In this document: piece by piece, positions 11,305 to 21,319 of the stretch
Layout of the letters: each line of letters opens with the position of its first letter
How positions within the stretch are numbered: position 1 is the stretch's first letter
From: Kappaphycus alvarezii
Taxonomy: Eukaryota > Rhodophyta > Florideophyceae > Gigartinales > Solieriaceae
Assembly: GCA_002205965.3 (NCBI GenBank)
Contig: NADL03000076.1
Coordinates: forward strand, 310,001-374,000
DNA length: 64,000 nt
Direction of reading: 5' to 3'
Notes under the pieces: model-generated
What the model was told of the DNA's origin: nothing
The model's input: only the letters and a program-made list of their open reading frames with translations
Databases searched by the model: none
Translations under genes and position numbers: made by a program

Positions 11305-12131
11305 GTTCGGTAGTTTCAGCAACCTCCGTGGCATTAAGAAATTATACTCCACTTCCTCTAGCCCTATCAAGATGACCTCTAGCTGTATGTCCTCTGGGAG
11401 CGAGATTAGGGAACTTCTTGTAGCATCGGCTGCTATCCCGATGCCTGCCGCAGTGTATAAAAATTTCTGCGGAAGGTCCTTTTCGAGGCTTGGAAGACTA
11501 GGTTCCCGTGAAAGCAGCGGTCTCAGTGACTTTGAGTGCGTCTTGATCCCACTGATCATTGCGCTGTTCTTCTCTGAAACATCTTTTCTGTAAAAATACG
11601 AACGAAAGCTTCTCATCTTCGATATTGGCAGCATCAAGGGCTGGTATGAGGCTGCCAAAGCGATCGGGCAAGCTATTAAGGAAGGTCATGGCCATTTCCA
11701 TGTCCTCGACGTACAAAGACGTGGATTTTAGAGTGGCCAAAGTTGGCGAATACGGGCAGCAAACTGTAGAAAGATCTCATTTGGGTGCATCTGTGTGGTA
11801 TAGAAGCGACATCTTGCGGCGAGCTTGTTTAGCATAGTATGCTTCTCGAGAATATCACAAATGAATGTCCACATTTTGGACGTATTAGCGTGTTGAACCT
11901 GCTTAATGTAATTACCTGAAAGTGTGAATCCAATGATGGCTCTTGCCTTGGCATCTGCCTTTTGCAATGCGTAGTGAGATGACGAAGATGCTTTCGGTGA
12001 ATCAAGTGTAAGGTGATTTTTCAACCTCCCAGAGAGATAGGATGAGTTGATTTCGAGCTTTCCAAACGGGAAAGGTTATAATCACGGAGCTTCTCAAGAT
12101 CATCAGTACGAGGTCTGGCAGAGTATTTCAT
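11305..12131 (-). CDS. Ty1/copia gag fragment
   Basis: The minus-strand frames from a start at 12131 (MKYSARPRTDDLEKLRDY) carry the copia gag pattern: ADAKARAIIGFTLSG, MWTFICDILEK, RCRFYTTQMHPNEIFLQF, MTFLNSLPDRFGSLI. This is the UBN2-like gag of copia elements. It is interrupted at 11304 by the gypsy 5' LTR and is probably the front half of the copia element whose rear is at 2861-4679. Fossil. Confidence 0.82.
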
Positions 12132-12156
12132 TATGATTATAATGGGAACGAGTGAA

Positions 12157-13463
12157 TCAAAAATTAATTTTGTGTTTGTGGTTCAATATTTGTGTTGCGG
12201 ACGTGTCTAGTTTGGAAGAAGCAGTTAAAATGACCAGGAGCAGTAGCCGACTTTCGCTTAGATCTTTTGCGGCACTTCCTACCACCTCTGTGCTGAGCAA
12301 ATTGCTTCGAACTAAATACTTTGAGCTGAAAAAGATCATAGGTAAGGAAAGAAGACTCGGGTTTCGAAAGAGAGAGTATTTTAGGTGCCACAGGAGGTGG
12401 AGGAGAAGGAAAAGTGAACGCAACAAGTGGAGAGGAAGATAGATGTTCGATAGTAAGCAAAATTGGATTCTTAACGCTGGAGGGTCAACAGGAAGAGGCG
12501 GAACCGCAAGCGATAAAGAAGACTGGATGAGAGTGACTGGAGCAGGAGCTGGGGGTGTCGGAGAGGCCGGAGTTGCCTGAGGTGCCTGAGGTGGCGGAGG
12601 TGCTGGAGTAGGAGAGATCAAGTTAATAAATTGAAATGGGGCACTCACGTTTGTAACCGGTTTATTTCTGACCCTTTGACTTCGACACACGACTTGCAGA
12701 GAAGAGTGGAGGCTTTGAGCGGAGCTTGACTGGATTATTGAAGTTGTTTCCGATTGCGGGCCATTTCTTTGTACCCAATGCTAAGATGGGTTGAACAAAA
12801 TCCCTCTTCTTGGGAGAAATAATCTTCTTTTGAGGGTAAGGAGGGAGTAAAAAGACATCCGTTGTATTTGAAGTGTAGTTTATATCACCGCCACTACCGT
12901 CAGACTTAATAACGAAGGCGTCAATAAAACGACACTTCGGGCGAAGCTGCGATTTTACGGATCGAAACGGGGCTTGAAAAGGGTGTAATGAGTTTTCTTC
13001 GGAAGTTAAATTGATACGACGGACAGCAAGGTAGTCTGGAGAGATCTGTATTCCTCGAAGAAAGACAGCGTCAGATGACCACTGAAGGCAGGGGGTTGCG
13101 AGGTTAGGTGAAGGCTGAGGAAGAAGCGTGAAATATATAAGGAAGCAAGAGGTTCCGAGGATATTTGGGCCTACTGTTGAAACTAGACACGGGGTATGAT
13201 ACAATCAGAGGTATGTGAAACAGGAACGAGGCGAGTAGCAAAGAGGAGTCGGGCCGCAAAATGGACTTTATTCTGTGGTGCGGGGATGAAGAACGACGAC
13301 GGGCCGCAAAACTAACCATGGTAGGTAGTGCAGAGACAACTGGTGTTAGACAGGCCACAAAACAGAAGGTCAGTAGATAGTACAGAGACGACAAGGAAGT
13401 CAGATCAAACCTTAGGTGCTTTTTTTGGAGCCAACTCATGAAGTCCGAACTACGGATGGACAT
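12157..13463 (-). CDS. Unrecognised coding-like stretch, minus strand
   Basis: Three overlapping minus-strand frames (13104-13463, 12662-13204, 12157-12690) read as one non-repetitive, protein-like stretch. The middle part has a varied composition (ITYLAVRRINLT-like, PKCRFIDAFVIKSDGS, KKRDFVQPILALGTKKWP), and the last part becomes proline/alanine-rich. I recognise no family. It lies just upstream of the copia gag start, where a copia 5' LTR would be expected, so it may be an unusual leader ORF, a host fragment, or part of another element into which the copia inserted. Confidence 0.35.
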
Positions 13464-13706
13464 GTCTGACTGGAGCGCTCAGTCGCGTATAAAGAATCTG
13501 TTCGTATCCTATCGCACCATCCTACGTCGCAACGGAGTCCGTTGTATCATCAAGGGTAACCAGAAGATCACCGTTCAACATGTTTTTTTGGCTGTCTCCC
13601 AGCCTCACTCTAGTCCGACTCCAATCTAACCTAAACTTCTCTCACACAGACCTTAAGAAGGACTTGGCTGTTTCATGAAGCACTAATCTGAGATTTCCAA
13701 GGCCTC
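13464..13706. other. Short stretch between unknown ORF and gypsy LTR
   Basis: A 63-residue plus-strand frame (13438-13629, with RIKNLFVSYRTILRRNGVRC) has a protein-like composition but no family I can name. The remainder shows no feature. The next base starts the gypsy LTR. Confidence 0.3.
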
Positions 13707-15248
13707 TGTAATACAAAAAATGGTCCTCCCCTCATTTAATACAGGAAATGGTCCTCCCTTCACGTAATACAGGAAATGGTCCTCCCTTCACGTAAGACAG
13801 GAAATGGTCCTCCCCTCGTGTAATCCAGCAACCTACAACGATCCCGCCCCTAACTTCTCCAACCGTCATTTCCAAATTTACTTCCATTTTATCTAGATAT
13901 TTTTATACTGTATTTAACCCTCTGAATCGACCCCGAATCAAGTCCCTTTTCCCTTTTAGCTTACCTCCTCCTCCAAATTCGCCTTTTTTTGAGAAGAAGG
14001 GCGCAAATGCACTATTGCAAAATCCCTTGCAGATTTATTTTACCTATTCCTAATCTATAGAACCTGCCCCGGGAGCCTATTTAAACCCCTTTATTCTAAG
14101 TTCCAAATGCCCCGATCATTTTACTCATCACCCCTCTCCCCCCACACACCCAAAGCACCCCACATTGCCTCCTGTTCCCCAACTTCTATCACAATGAGCA
14201 ACCTTCGCCCCTCTGTCCCTATTTCCAAAAACCGCCCTTCCCGTTCCATCAATGGCCTTCGTCTCGCCGCCTACGGGCCAACCGATGCCGACGACTACAT
14301 CCGGCGGCAAACAAAGAAGCAAATCATCGAGTTCGTGCGCCGCCTCTTCATAGAAGAAGAAGCGAGGGAGGTAAGTCCGGGAGAGGCTGAGAAGGTCGAG
14401 GAGGAGAGCGGGGAGTCCTTCGAGGAATGGTTAGCCCCTGAGCTAGTGTACGAGGATCAGGAAGATGAGGATGAGGAGGATGAGGAGGATGAGGAGGATG
14501 AGGAGGATGAGAGGATGAGAGGATGAGGATGAGGAAGAAGAGGATGAGGAGAGAGGAGGAGGAGGAGGATGAGGAAGATGAGGCAACAGGGGGCATGGAA
14601 AGTGTTGGACCGGTGGGGCCTGGAATAGAGAGTATGGATCAAGTTGTGCCCACGATGGAACCGGATGGAGATATCTTTAGTAGTCTAGATATCTCCCAGG
14701 GGGAAATAGAGAGTTGTGAGCCATTCGCAGATATTTGTGGGGACTGCTTGGACAGCATGGATATTTTAGAGGAGTTGTTTGGATCTGATTTAGAGAATGG
14801 GAAATAAGAGGACCAAATTAATTGTTAGTTTCTTAAGTATCTTTTGCTTAGAGTATATTGTCCACACAAAGTATTTTTATGCATTTCTTAGTATCTTCTG
14901 TAGTTTTGTTCGGACTTTAGGGGTAGCCAAAAGTCTATATAAGCTGAGTAAACTGCTTCCTCATGGAGAGGTCAAGCAAGTTGGCAGACAACTTCAAGCC
15001 AAGTCCCGAGTAGTAGGAAGTTGAGAGTCAACTTCAGACCCAAGAAAACTTTTTCTTACGCTAGTCGCAGAGCGTCGGTGGTAGACCCTGCCCCTTTTAT
15101 ACTTGCTTGTAGCTTCTCAACTCTCTTCTATATACACTCCCTTTTGTTCGTTCAACAATACCACGGCAGCACTTTTGTCGCTCGCAACACCTCCTTCTCA
15201 GGGTAATTGGTTCTGAGGATCTCCTCCCCCGCCGATTTACCCCTATCA
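13707..15248 (+). repeat. 5' LTR of the 9.1-kb gypsy element
   Basis: 1542 bp, unusually long. It starts with four units of about 28 bp built on AGGAAATGGTCCTCCC, then a pyrimidine-rich stretch, an internal ORF (14194-14807), a GAGGAT-type simple repeat inside that ORF, and a 3' part with a promoter-like TATATAAGC at 14935. It ends CCCCTATCA. Confidence 0.94.
14194..14807 (+). CDS. ORF inside the LTR: acidic protein of unknown function
   Basis: From MSNLRPSVPISKNRPS the frame runs into a short conserved block (YGPTDADDYIRRQTKKQIIE), then an acidic Glu/Asp run encoded by GAGGAT/GAGGAG repeats, then a conserved tail (GGMESVGPV, MDQVVPTMEPDGDIF, ICGDCLDSMDILEELFGSD). The same ORF is in the right LTR (21779-22403). 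A clearly diverged version, PTDYDDYCRR and MDQVVPTLEPDG, is in the LTR at 52318-53655. Conservation of the blocks around a variable acidic centre suggests a real protein. The tail resembles a short acidic, LEELF-containing activation-type segment, but that is only an impression. LTR-borne ORFs are rare. Confidence 0.65.
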
Positions 15249-15337
15249 TTTGGTACTCTTGTGGAGGGGGTTGCACCCGAGGTATTCGAGTTGAGCAGTA
15301 GTAAGGAACACTTCGGGGGGATTTCTTTTCTGTAATC

Positions 15338-16538
15338 ATGGATCTCAACGCTGCTCGTATAACGTTCACAGGGGCAAGACTGAAGACGTTGAGGAGTTTC
15401 TTTACACATATGTCAACGTTGTGATGCGAGAGAAGGGCGATGAAGAGAAGGCCGCAAGTATCTTCGCCTATCTTCATGGTGACGCAAAGCACAAATATAA
15501 GTCCAAGTTTATCGACGGGTGGTCTCTTAACGGGAATGGGCGTAACTTCGGTGAGGTATGTGAGTGGCTTGTGAAAGAGTATGCTAAGGAGGTAGAACCA
15601 GATGAGATGATTCGTACCGCCATAGAGGCCCGGCTCAACTTCGACGATTTGTTAAGCTCATTGGTGTACTTGTGTGATCTTTATGAAAAGGCTGGGTTCA
15701 ACGCCCAAGCCAAGTACGGAATGCTGCGTAAGGCGGCTATGGGGGATAAGCGGCTCTCCGATTTCCTCCTATCAAGGGCCCTCACACTTTTGATGAACTG
15801 AAGGGTACCATAGTAGAATTTGTCAAAAATTCGGAGACGTTTCAGTCACTGAGTGAGGTACCGAGGGAAACCCGCACATCGATGTCTATCGTACATCCTG
15901 AAAAGAATTATCAAAGGCCGGCTACTAGTGCAGCGGCATTAGAATCTGTCAGGAGCGATGTCAAAAACTTGGAAGAAAGGTTGGAAACCCGATTCGATAA
16001 TCGACTTGACATGATAACCTCGCAGTTGGAAAGCCTTACTCTTACCATTAAGAAGAACCAGTCTGGGGCCCCTAAGGCCGCAGAAGTCTGTTCTTACTGT
16101 CACAAGCCTGGACACTTTGCAAACAGGTGTCCTGATAATCCACATAGAAACACTCGTTGTGCAAAGTGCGGTCGATATGGGCATCATGAAAGTAACTGCT
16201 GGTCTAAAGACAACAGAAGAGCAAATTTATCGGAAGCAAGGAGTGAGTCAGGACCAGAGGTGAAAATCTTACAAAATAGAAGGGATCAAAGGTTGACGGA
16301 TGCCGGTAACGTATCCATCGCTGAAGAGATTAGTCAAGTCAATGTGACAAAAAGGGATGGGGAAGGGAACATTTTATCGAAGAAACCTAGGCTAGAGTAT
16401 GGAATGCTGGAGCATATCCCAGCACCTGTACCTCCTCGAACCAAGAGGTCTGATCAAGTTGTTCCAGGAGTGGGAGTCACTCCGGCCAAGAAGCGAAAAA
16501 GAGTAAGAAAGTTAAGAGTATCTCTAAGGACGTACTAG
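15338..16538 (+). CDS. Gypsy gag with two CCHC knuckles
   Basis: Start near 15338 (MDLNAARITFTGA). 15421-15801 has a gag-like helical region (ASIFAYLHGDAKHKYKSKF, CEWLVKEYAKEVEPDEM). 15882-16538 has a coiled-coil-like stretch (VRSDVKNLEERLETRFDNRL) and two knuckles, CSYCHKPGHFANRC and CAKCGRYGHHESNC, followed by a basic tail. Gag packages the element RNA. Confidence 0.88.
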
Positions 16539-16543
16539 AGTAT

Positions 16544-16936
16544 GTGAAGAGGTACAATTTGGTGGCTGAGCTTGCATCGGCCCCAACTGGGATAACGTTT
16601 GGTCAACTTTTGAGGGGCGACGCAGAGGATGCGAGAAAAGAACTCAAAAAAATTATCAGGTCTAATAAGTCCGCTAAGGGTAAGAAACTGTTTCTTCAAT
16701 CGGCCTCGACAGCACCAAGACGTCTTAAGCTGGTACCAGTCAAAGTATTGGGTATGAAAACCCAAGCTCTCTTCGATTCGGGTGCTGTTCCAAACCTCAT
16801 TTCAGAAACTTTGGTGACAGATCTAGGTCTCGAAATTACTCCAACGACTCGAAAAATAACTGTAGCGGATGGAACCGTCTCAAAATGCATGGGCACTGTT
16901 GACAAGGTTTCCGTGTTCTTTGGGGATCTAAAGTGA
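16544..16936 (+). CDS. Gypsy retropepsin-like protease
   Basis: The block MKTQALFDSGAVPNLISETL is a classic retropepsin active site (DSG), followed by VTDLGLEITPT and ITVADGT. It sits between gag knuckles and RT. Confidence 0.88.
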   Translation: MKRYNLVAELASAPTGITFGQLLRGDAEDARKELKKIIRSNKSAKGKKLFLQSASTAPRRLKLVPVKVLGMKTQALFDSGAVPNLISETLVTDLGLEITPTTRKITVADGTVSKCMGTVDKVSVFFGDLK

Positions 16937-17020
16937 TGTAGACTTTCTTGTCATGCCGGATCTCCCTTTCGATGCAATCATTGGCTGCCCTACCATGGAA
17001 AGACTAGGACATGCATTGAC

Positions 17021-17515
17021 TTGGGCAACCAAATGGTTTCAGTTAATATTGACGGCAGAACCGTGAAGATGCCCCTGGATTTCGACAAAAGCACGCATCC
17101 TGAAGATTTAAAAGAAACGGACAGTGAAGATTTCACTTCTAGCTATGACAGCGAAGATTCGGAACCAACTAACACTTTCAGAAGTGGAAAAGGGTACCCT
17201 CGGGGGTTAATGAACATGGCATGGGACGATTATGATTCCGGGTTTGAAACAGATGACGACTGGGATTCTAGGATAAGTTTGAAACCCGAATGTGTTTCTT
17301 TTTGCGATGATATCGAATCAAAGGACAGAATTCGGAGCATGAAAGAAGATTACCTTTGCAAAGAAAATAAGAATACGGCGAACTCCATATATGAAGATGT
17401 GAGCACGACGGAAGAGGTCCTTCAAAATATTGAGGTTGGGATCAAGAAGAAAAAGGGCGCCAAATGGCAGAAATCCAAGGAAAAGTGCAGCACCTTCCCG
17501 CCCCCGCCTCACTGA
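17021..17515 (+). CDS. Acidic linker between protease and RT
   Basis: A frame rich in Asp/Glu/Ser (DSEDFTSSYDSEDSEPTN, WDDYDSGFETDDDWDS) joins protease to RT. Low-complexity, no family recognised; part of the pol polyprotein. Confidence 0.6.
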   Translation: MGNQMVSVNIDGRTVKMPLDFDKSTHPEDLKETDSEDFTSSYDSEDSEPTNTFRSGKGYPRGLMNMAWDDYDSGFETDDDWDSRISLKPECVSFCDDIESKDRIRSMKEDYLCKENKNTANSIYEDVSTTEEVLQNIEVGIKKKKGAKWQKSKEKCSTFPPPPH

Positions 17516-18164
17516 AAATATCCGACATGTTAACATCTTCCGAAGTAATTGCATGGAGCGTTTCAGATTTGAGACAAGCAAGTGTACCGGTTACTCACTC
17601 GTTCGAACTTACCGACACTCAACCGATTTACCACAAGCCTAGACGTCAACCGCCAAAATATGACCAATTTATCTCAGAAAATGTTACAAGTATGCTGAAA
17701 AATGATATTATTCGACCAGTTTCATCCCCATGGTCGTTTCCAGTTGTGGTCGCACCAAAGAAGGTGGAAAGCTGCGTTTTTGCGTCGATTACCGACAACT
17801 GAACCAGAGAATGATACCCGATCGATTTCCGATTCCGAACATGGAGGAGATCCTCGAGGACCTGAAGGACGGGAGATATTTCACCTCAATTGACCTTTAC
17901 ACTGGCTATTGGCAGATTCCATTGGATGAAAAATGTAAGGAAAAAACAACCTTTACCAGCAAAGCCGGTACGTTCAGGTTCGAAGTGATGCCTTTTGGTC
18001 TCATGAATGCACCAGCTACATTCCAAAGAATGATGAACGAGGTTTTGAAAGGACTTCCATTCGCAAGAGTCTATATCGATGATGTCGTCATATTCTCAGA
18101 AAATTGGATCAGCACATCTCGCACGTCAATACAGTTGTGGAGAGGATATCGGAGTATAGCTTGA
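17464..18164 (+). CDS. Gypsy reverse transcriptase
   Basis: Complete set of RT blocks in order: KYDQFISENVTSMLKNDII, LRFCVDYRQLNQRMIPD, FTSIDLYTGYWQIPLDE, FRFEVMPFGLMNAPATFQRM and the catalytic VYIDDVVIFS. Canonical Ty3/gypsy. Confidence 0.95.
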
Positions 18165-18188
18165 AAATTAAGTTGAGCAAATGCTTCT

Positions 18189-18887
18189 TTGCGAAAACTT
18201 CTATCCAATTACTCGGTCATATCGTCGACCAAGAGGGAATTAGAGTGGATCCAGAGAAAACGAAAAAAATCGAGTTGGCACCAAGGCCCGCTTCAAAGAC
18301 GGAGGTCCGAAGCTTCTAGGACTGGCCTCATATTACAGAAGATTTATAAAAGATTTCGCCAAGACTGCAGCACCGTTACATGCCAGCACTACGAAGAAGG
18401 AAAATTTTACTGGAACAAGGAAATGGAAACTGCATTTCAGGAGCTTAAAGATAAGCTATGTGTCCCCCCAGTTCTCATGTACCCAGATTTCAAGAGACCA
18501 TTCGTTGTGGAGACAGATGCCTCAGAACGGTCTTTGGGTGCCGTTTTGTCCCAAAAAGATGAAAACGGAAGACTACACCCTGTTCAATTCGCAAGCCGAA
18601 CTCTGAATGACGCAGAAAAGAGATACTCAGTCTGCGAGAAAGAAGCGCTAGCTGTCGTCTTCGCGCTGAAAAAGTTTCGCATATACCTTTTATCACTCGA
18701 GAAATTTGTCTTGATAACTGATCACCAGGCACTTAAAACAGCATTCCAAAAGAAGGATGTACATCACCGCTTGGCCCGATGGCTCGACATTTTCGCAGAA
18801 TATCGGTTTGAAATTGTGTATAGACCCGGACGCAATAATCAGCCTGGATTACCTATCCCGCTTGAGGGACGCACTGATTCCAGATGA
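18189..18887 (+). CDS. Gypsy RNase H
   Basis: Blocks PFVVETDASERSLGAVLSQ, YSVCEKEALAVVFALKKFR, LITDHQALKTAF and RLARWLDIFAEYRFEIVYRP follow the gypsy RNase H order. Confidence 0.93.
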   Translation: MRKLLSNYSVISSTKRELEWIQRKRKKSSWHQGPLQRRRSEASRTGLILQKIYKRFRQDCSTVTCQHYEEGKFYWNKEMETAFQELKDKLCVPPVLMYPDFKRPFVVETDASERSLGAVLSQKDENGRLHPVQFASRTLNDAEKRYSVCEKEALAVVFALKKFRIYLLSLEKFVLITDHQALKTAFQKKDVHHRLARWLDIFAEYRFEIVYRPGRNNQPGLPIPLEGRTDSR

Positions 18888-19158
18888 AAAAGCTTCGGAG
18901 GACATCGTCGGAGTCGCCGAGTTGCAGTTGCCGAACGATAACGAGTACGAAGCTAATATTCACGGACTGATCAAATTCCTCGATGGACTAGAAATGAGAA
19001 AGGTTGATCTTGAACACCGAAATTGGGTACGCAGGAATCAAAAGGCTTTTACATTGTGGAATGGGAAACTTTTCCGGCACACTAAAGCCGGTCCCCGACT
19101 AGTGGCCCCTTTGAAAGAAAGAATGAAGATTGAGGACTTTCCATGATGAGCTAGGGCA

Positions 19159-19880
19159 TTGGGATCTCGAAACAACCAAAAATTCGTAACTGAGAGATTC
19201 TGGTGGCCCGGTATCCATAAGGACGTCTATAACTTCGTGAAAAGCTGCGACAACTGCCAAAAATTCACTCCAATACGGAAGTATAAGACAACTCTAAGTT
19301 TTCCAGTTTCCGGTCTCTTTGAAACCTTCTCAATTGACTTCGCAGGCCCGTTCAAGGAAACTTCTTCCGGAAACAAATATCTCCTTATAGGGGTGGAACA
19401 TCTTACTGGATGGCCAATAGCAGTTGCATCGAGGAGGCAAATGCTGAGGTGGTACTGAGATTCATCGAAAAAGAAATAATTGAACCGTTTGGTCTTCCAA
19501 AAAGGATCATCTCGGATAACGCCCTTTGTTTTACTGCAACTTCACTGCTTCGTTTCTTGGAAGAGAAAGGGATTCAGCTGAAGACCGTTCTCGCATACGC
19601 TCCTATGTCCAACGGGAAAGCGGAGAGGATGGTTGGAACCATCAAACGAGCAATATCGAAAACTATGTTGGAGAATGAAATCCAGTGGGAAGATGCCTTA
19701 CCAAAAGTGTTATACGGCTACCGTCGAAGAAGAGGAAGAAATGGACGCTCACCATTCGAGCTAATGTACGGAAGGGCTCCTAGAATGTTAAGAGAGACAT
19801 GGAAACAAATATTATCGATGAAGAGAGTAGGGAAGTTGAACTACTGGCCACCGAAGGCTGGAGATCACACCGCGCGCTAA
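19159..19880 (+). CDS. Gypsy integrase
   Basis: Shows ERFWWPGIHKDVYNFVKSC with CDNCQ (end of the HHCC zinc domain), the DDE core (SIDFAGPF, PKRIISDNALCFTATSL, AYAPMSNGKAERMVGTIKRA) and a C-terminal barrel (FSVGSKVLVVHG, IHARRLVPYH) in the next frame. The core Asp, Asp and Glu are visible in these blocks. Confidence 0.92.
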
Positions 19881-21286
19881 CACAGACAAGAAATAAGGAT
19901 GCAGAACCTGCAGTCAGAACCTTTTCAGTTGGCTCTAAAGTACTTGTAGTACATGGAAAAGCAATGCAGCAGGCTGTGAAGTGGCCGGCCTTCCAAACCA
20001 AGTACTCGAACCCTTGCATCGTCACGGAGGAAAGACACCCGCACTATCAGCTCTGTTCAAGCTCAGGGAAGAGATCAAGGAGGGCCATCCATGCACGTCG
20101 TCTGGTCCCTTACCATCAGAGGCCTGAAGAATTCCTTCTCACACAGGACTATGCGCAACCACGGGGCATACTCATCTTTAACTATAGAATGATTCCTATG
20201 GGAGGAAAAAGGGCCTGGGAATGGATCATCTCGGTTACGCGGGACTACTACGAACTCCACGTAATCATCCATTTCTACATTAATATATGCCTATGTTTTC
20301 GTACGTTGAACGGACCATTGCTACCTCAAGAAGATTTCCGACTATTAATAAGAGTTCTATTTTCATTCCAAAACGGAAGGTTCACGGAAGCAGGTCCAGA
20401 GTTTGTGGAGGTAATATATCATTACTCTATAGGAAGATATGGAATGGTAGCTGCTGGAGACTTGTCGCAAACGTATCTGAATATTATCCGTCCAATTTAC
20501 GTATTTCTCAAGAACAACCAAGACGTGCGACTGAGAGGTTACGCCTTACCCCCGGATATGGAATACAGGCTGGTCCCGTATCCTCTATGGGAACCTTACG
20601 TTTCTCCGCCACAAATTGGGAACGTTGGAGGCGGCGAGGATCCTCCTGAAGCAGTGATGATGACCAGAGGAGGACCTTCAGGAGACAACAACCCGCCCAG
20701 AAGAGGTTCCGGTCGTCCCCCGAGTGGACCTCGTGCAGGTCCCAGTACGTCAGGAGCTGGTCGCGGCCATTCATCGGGACCGTCCACCACAACTTCATCT
20801 CTAGCTTTGCTTCACAACCATGCACAGCATACAGTCGGAAGAAGAAGATTATCTTTTTGGCTGCGCAATATCTCCGAGGATGCGAACGATGCGCAGGTCA
20901 TTTCTTATTTCATGATAAGCATCTGTTTATGTTTTAGGGCGCTACATGGACCGCACTTATCTTACGAAGATTCGTTCTTGATGATGCGCGTCTTCTTTTC
21001 TTATCGACATCCATTCCTCCGGCATCTTCCAGAAGAGTTTGCATATCACATATATTTTTTCACTCTTGGAAGATTCGGAAGAGTCACGGAAGAAGAATGT
21101 ATTCAACCCCACCTCGATGTGATCAAACCAATATATGAGGCTATGCTACAAAGTGAGGTACCAGTAATGCGAACCTACTTTTTAGAGCATCATATTGGTA
21201 ATCAGTTGCATCCGTACCCGTTTGAGAGACCATACATCTTATCAATAAGACAGCGAACACTAACGGAAGCAGAAGAAGAGCAGTGA
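19799..21286 (+). CDS. Post-integrase tail with a duplicated unknown domain
   Basis: An open frame of 495 residues. Residues 1-106 are the integrase C-terminal barrel. Residues 137-270 (20207-20608) and 349-482 (20843-21244) are two copies of one domain of about 134 residues: ICLCFRTLNGP / ICLCFRALHGP, IRVLFSF / MRVFFSY, YSIGRYGMV / FTLGRFGRV, YLNIIRPIYVFL / HLDVIKPIYEAM, VPYPLWEPYVS / HPYPFERPYIL. Between them is a Gly/Pro/Ser/Arg-rich, presumably disordered linker. The domain is hydrophobic-aromatic and mostly helical by appearance, with no membrane-length run that I would call. It is neither a chromodomain nor an envelope glycoprotein that I recognise. The stop lies about 35 bp before the polypurine tract, so this is the natural end of pol. 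Confidence 0.75.
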   Translation: METNIIDEESREVELLATEGWRSHRALTQTRNKDAEPAVRTFSVGSKVLVVHGKAMQQAVKWPAFQTKYSNPCIVTEERHPHYQLCSSSGKRSRRAIHARRLVPYHQRPEEFLLTQDYAQPRGILIFNYRMIPMGGKRAWEWIISVTRDYYELHVIIHFYINICLCFRTLNGPLLPQEDFRLLIRVLFSFQNGRFTEAGPEFVEVIYHYSIGRYGMVAAGDLSQTYLNIIRPIYVFLKNNQDVRLRGYALPPDMEYRLVPYPLWEPYVSPPQIGNVGGGEDPPEAVMMTRGGPSGDNNPPRRGSGRPPSGPRAGPSTSGAGRGHSSGPSTTTSSLALLHNHAQHTVGRRRLSFWLRNISEDANDAQVISYFMISICLCFRALHGPHLSYEDSFLMMRVFFSYRHPFLRHLPEEFAYHIYFFTLGRFGRVTEEECIQPHLDVIKPIYEAMLQSEVPVMRTYFLEHHIGNQLHPYPFERPYILSIRQRTLTEAEEEQ

Positions 21287-21319
21287 CGACCCGGGACGTT
21301 CGCCTTGAGAAAGGGGGCG

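Noticed and set aside
13707-13835. Direct repeats that could suggest a CRISPR-like array
   Set aside because: Units are adjacent with no unique spacers, and they recur at the start of both LTRs.
14348-14642. Minus-strand Ser/Pro-rich ORFs over the LTR acidic run
   Set aside because: They are the antisense of the GAGGAT/GAGGAG repeat and contain only Ser, Pro, His and Leu runs.
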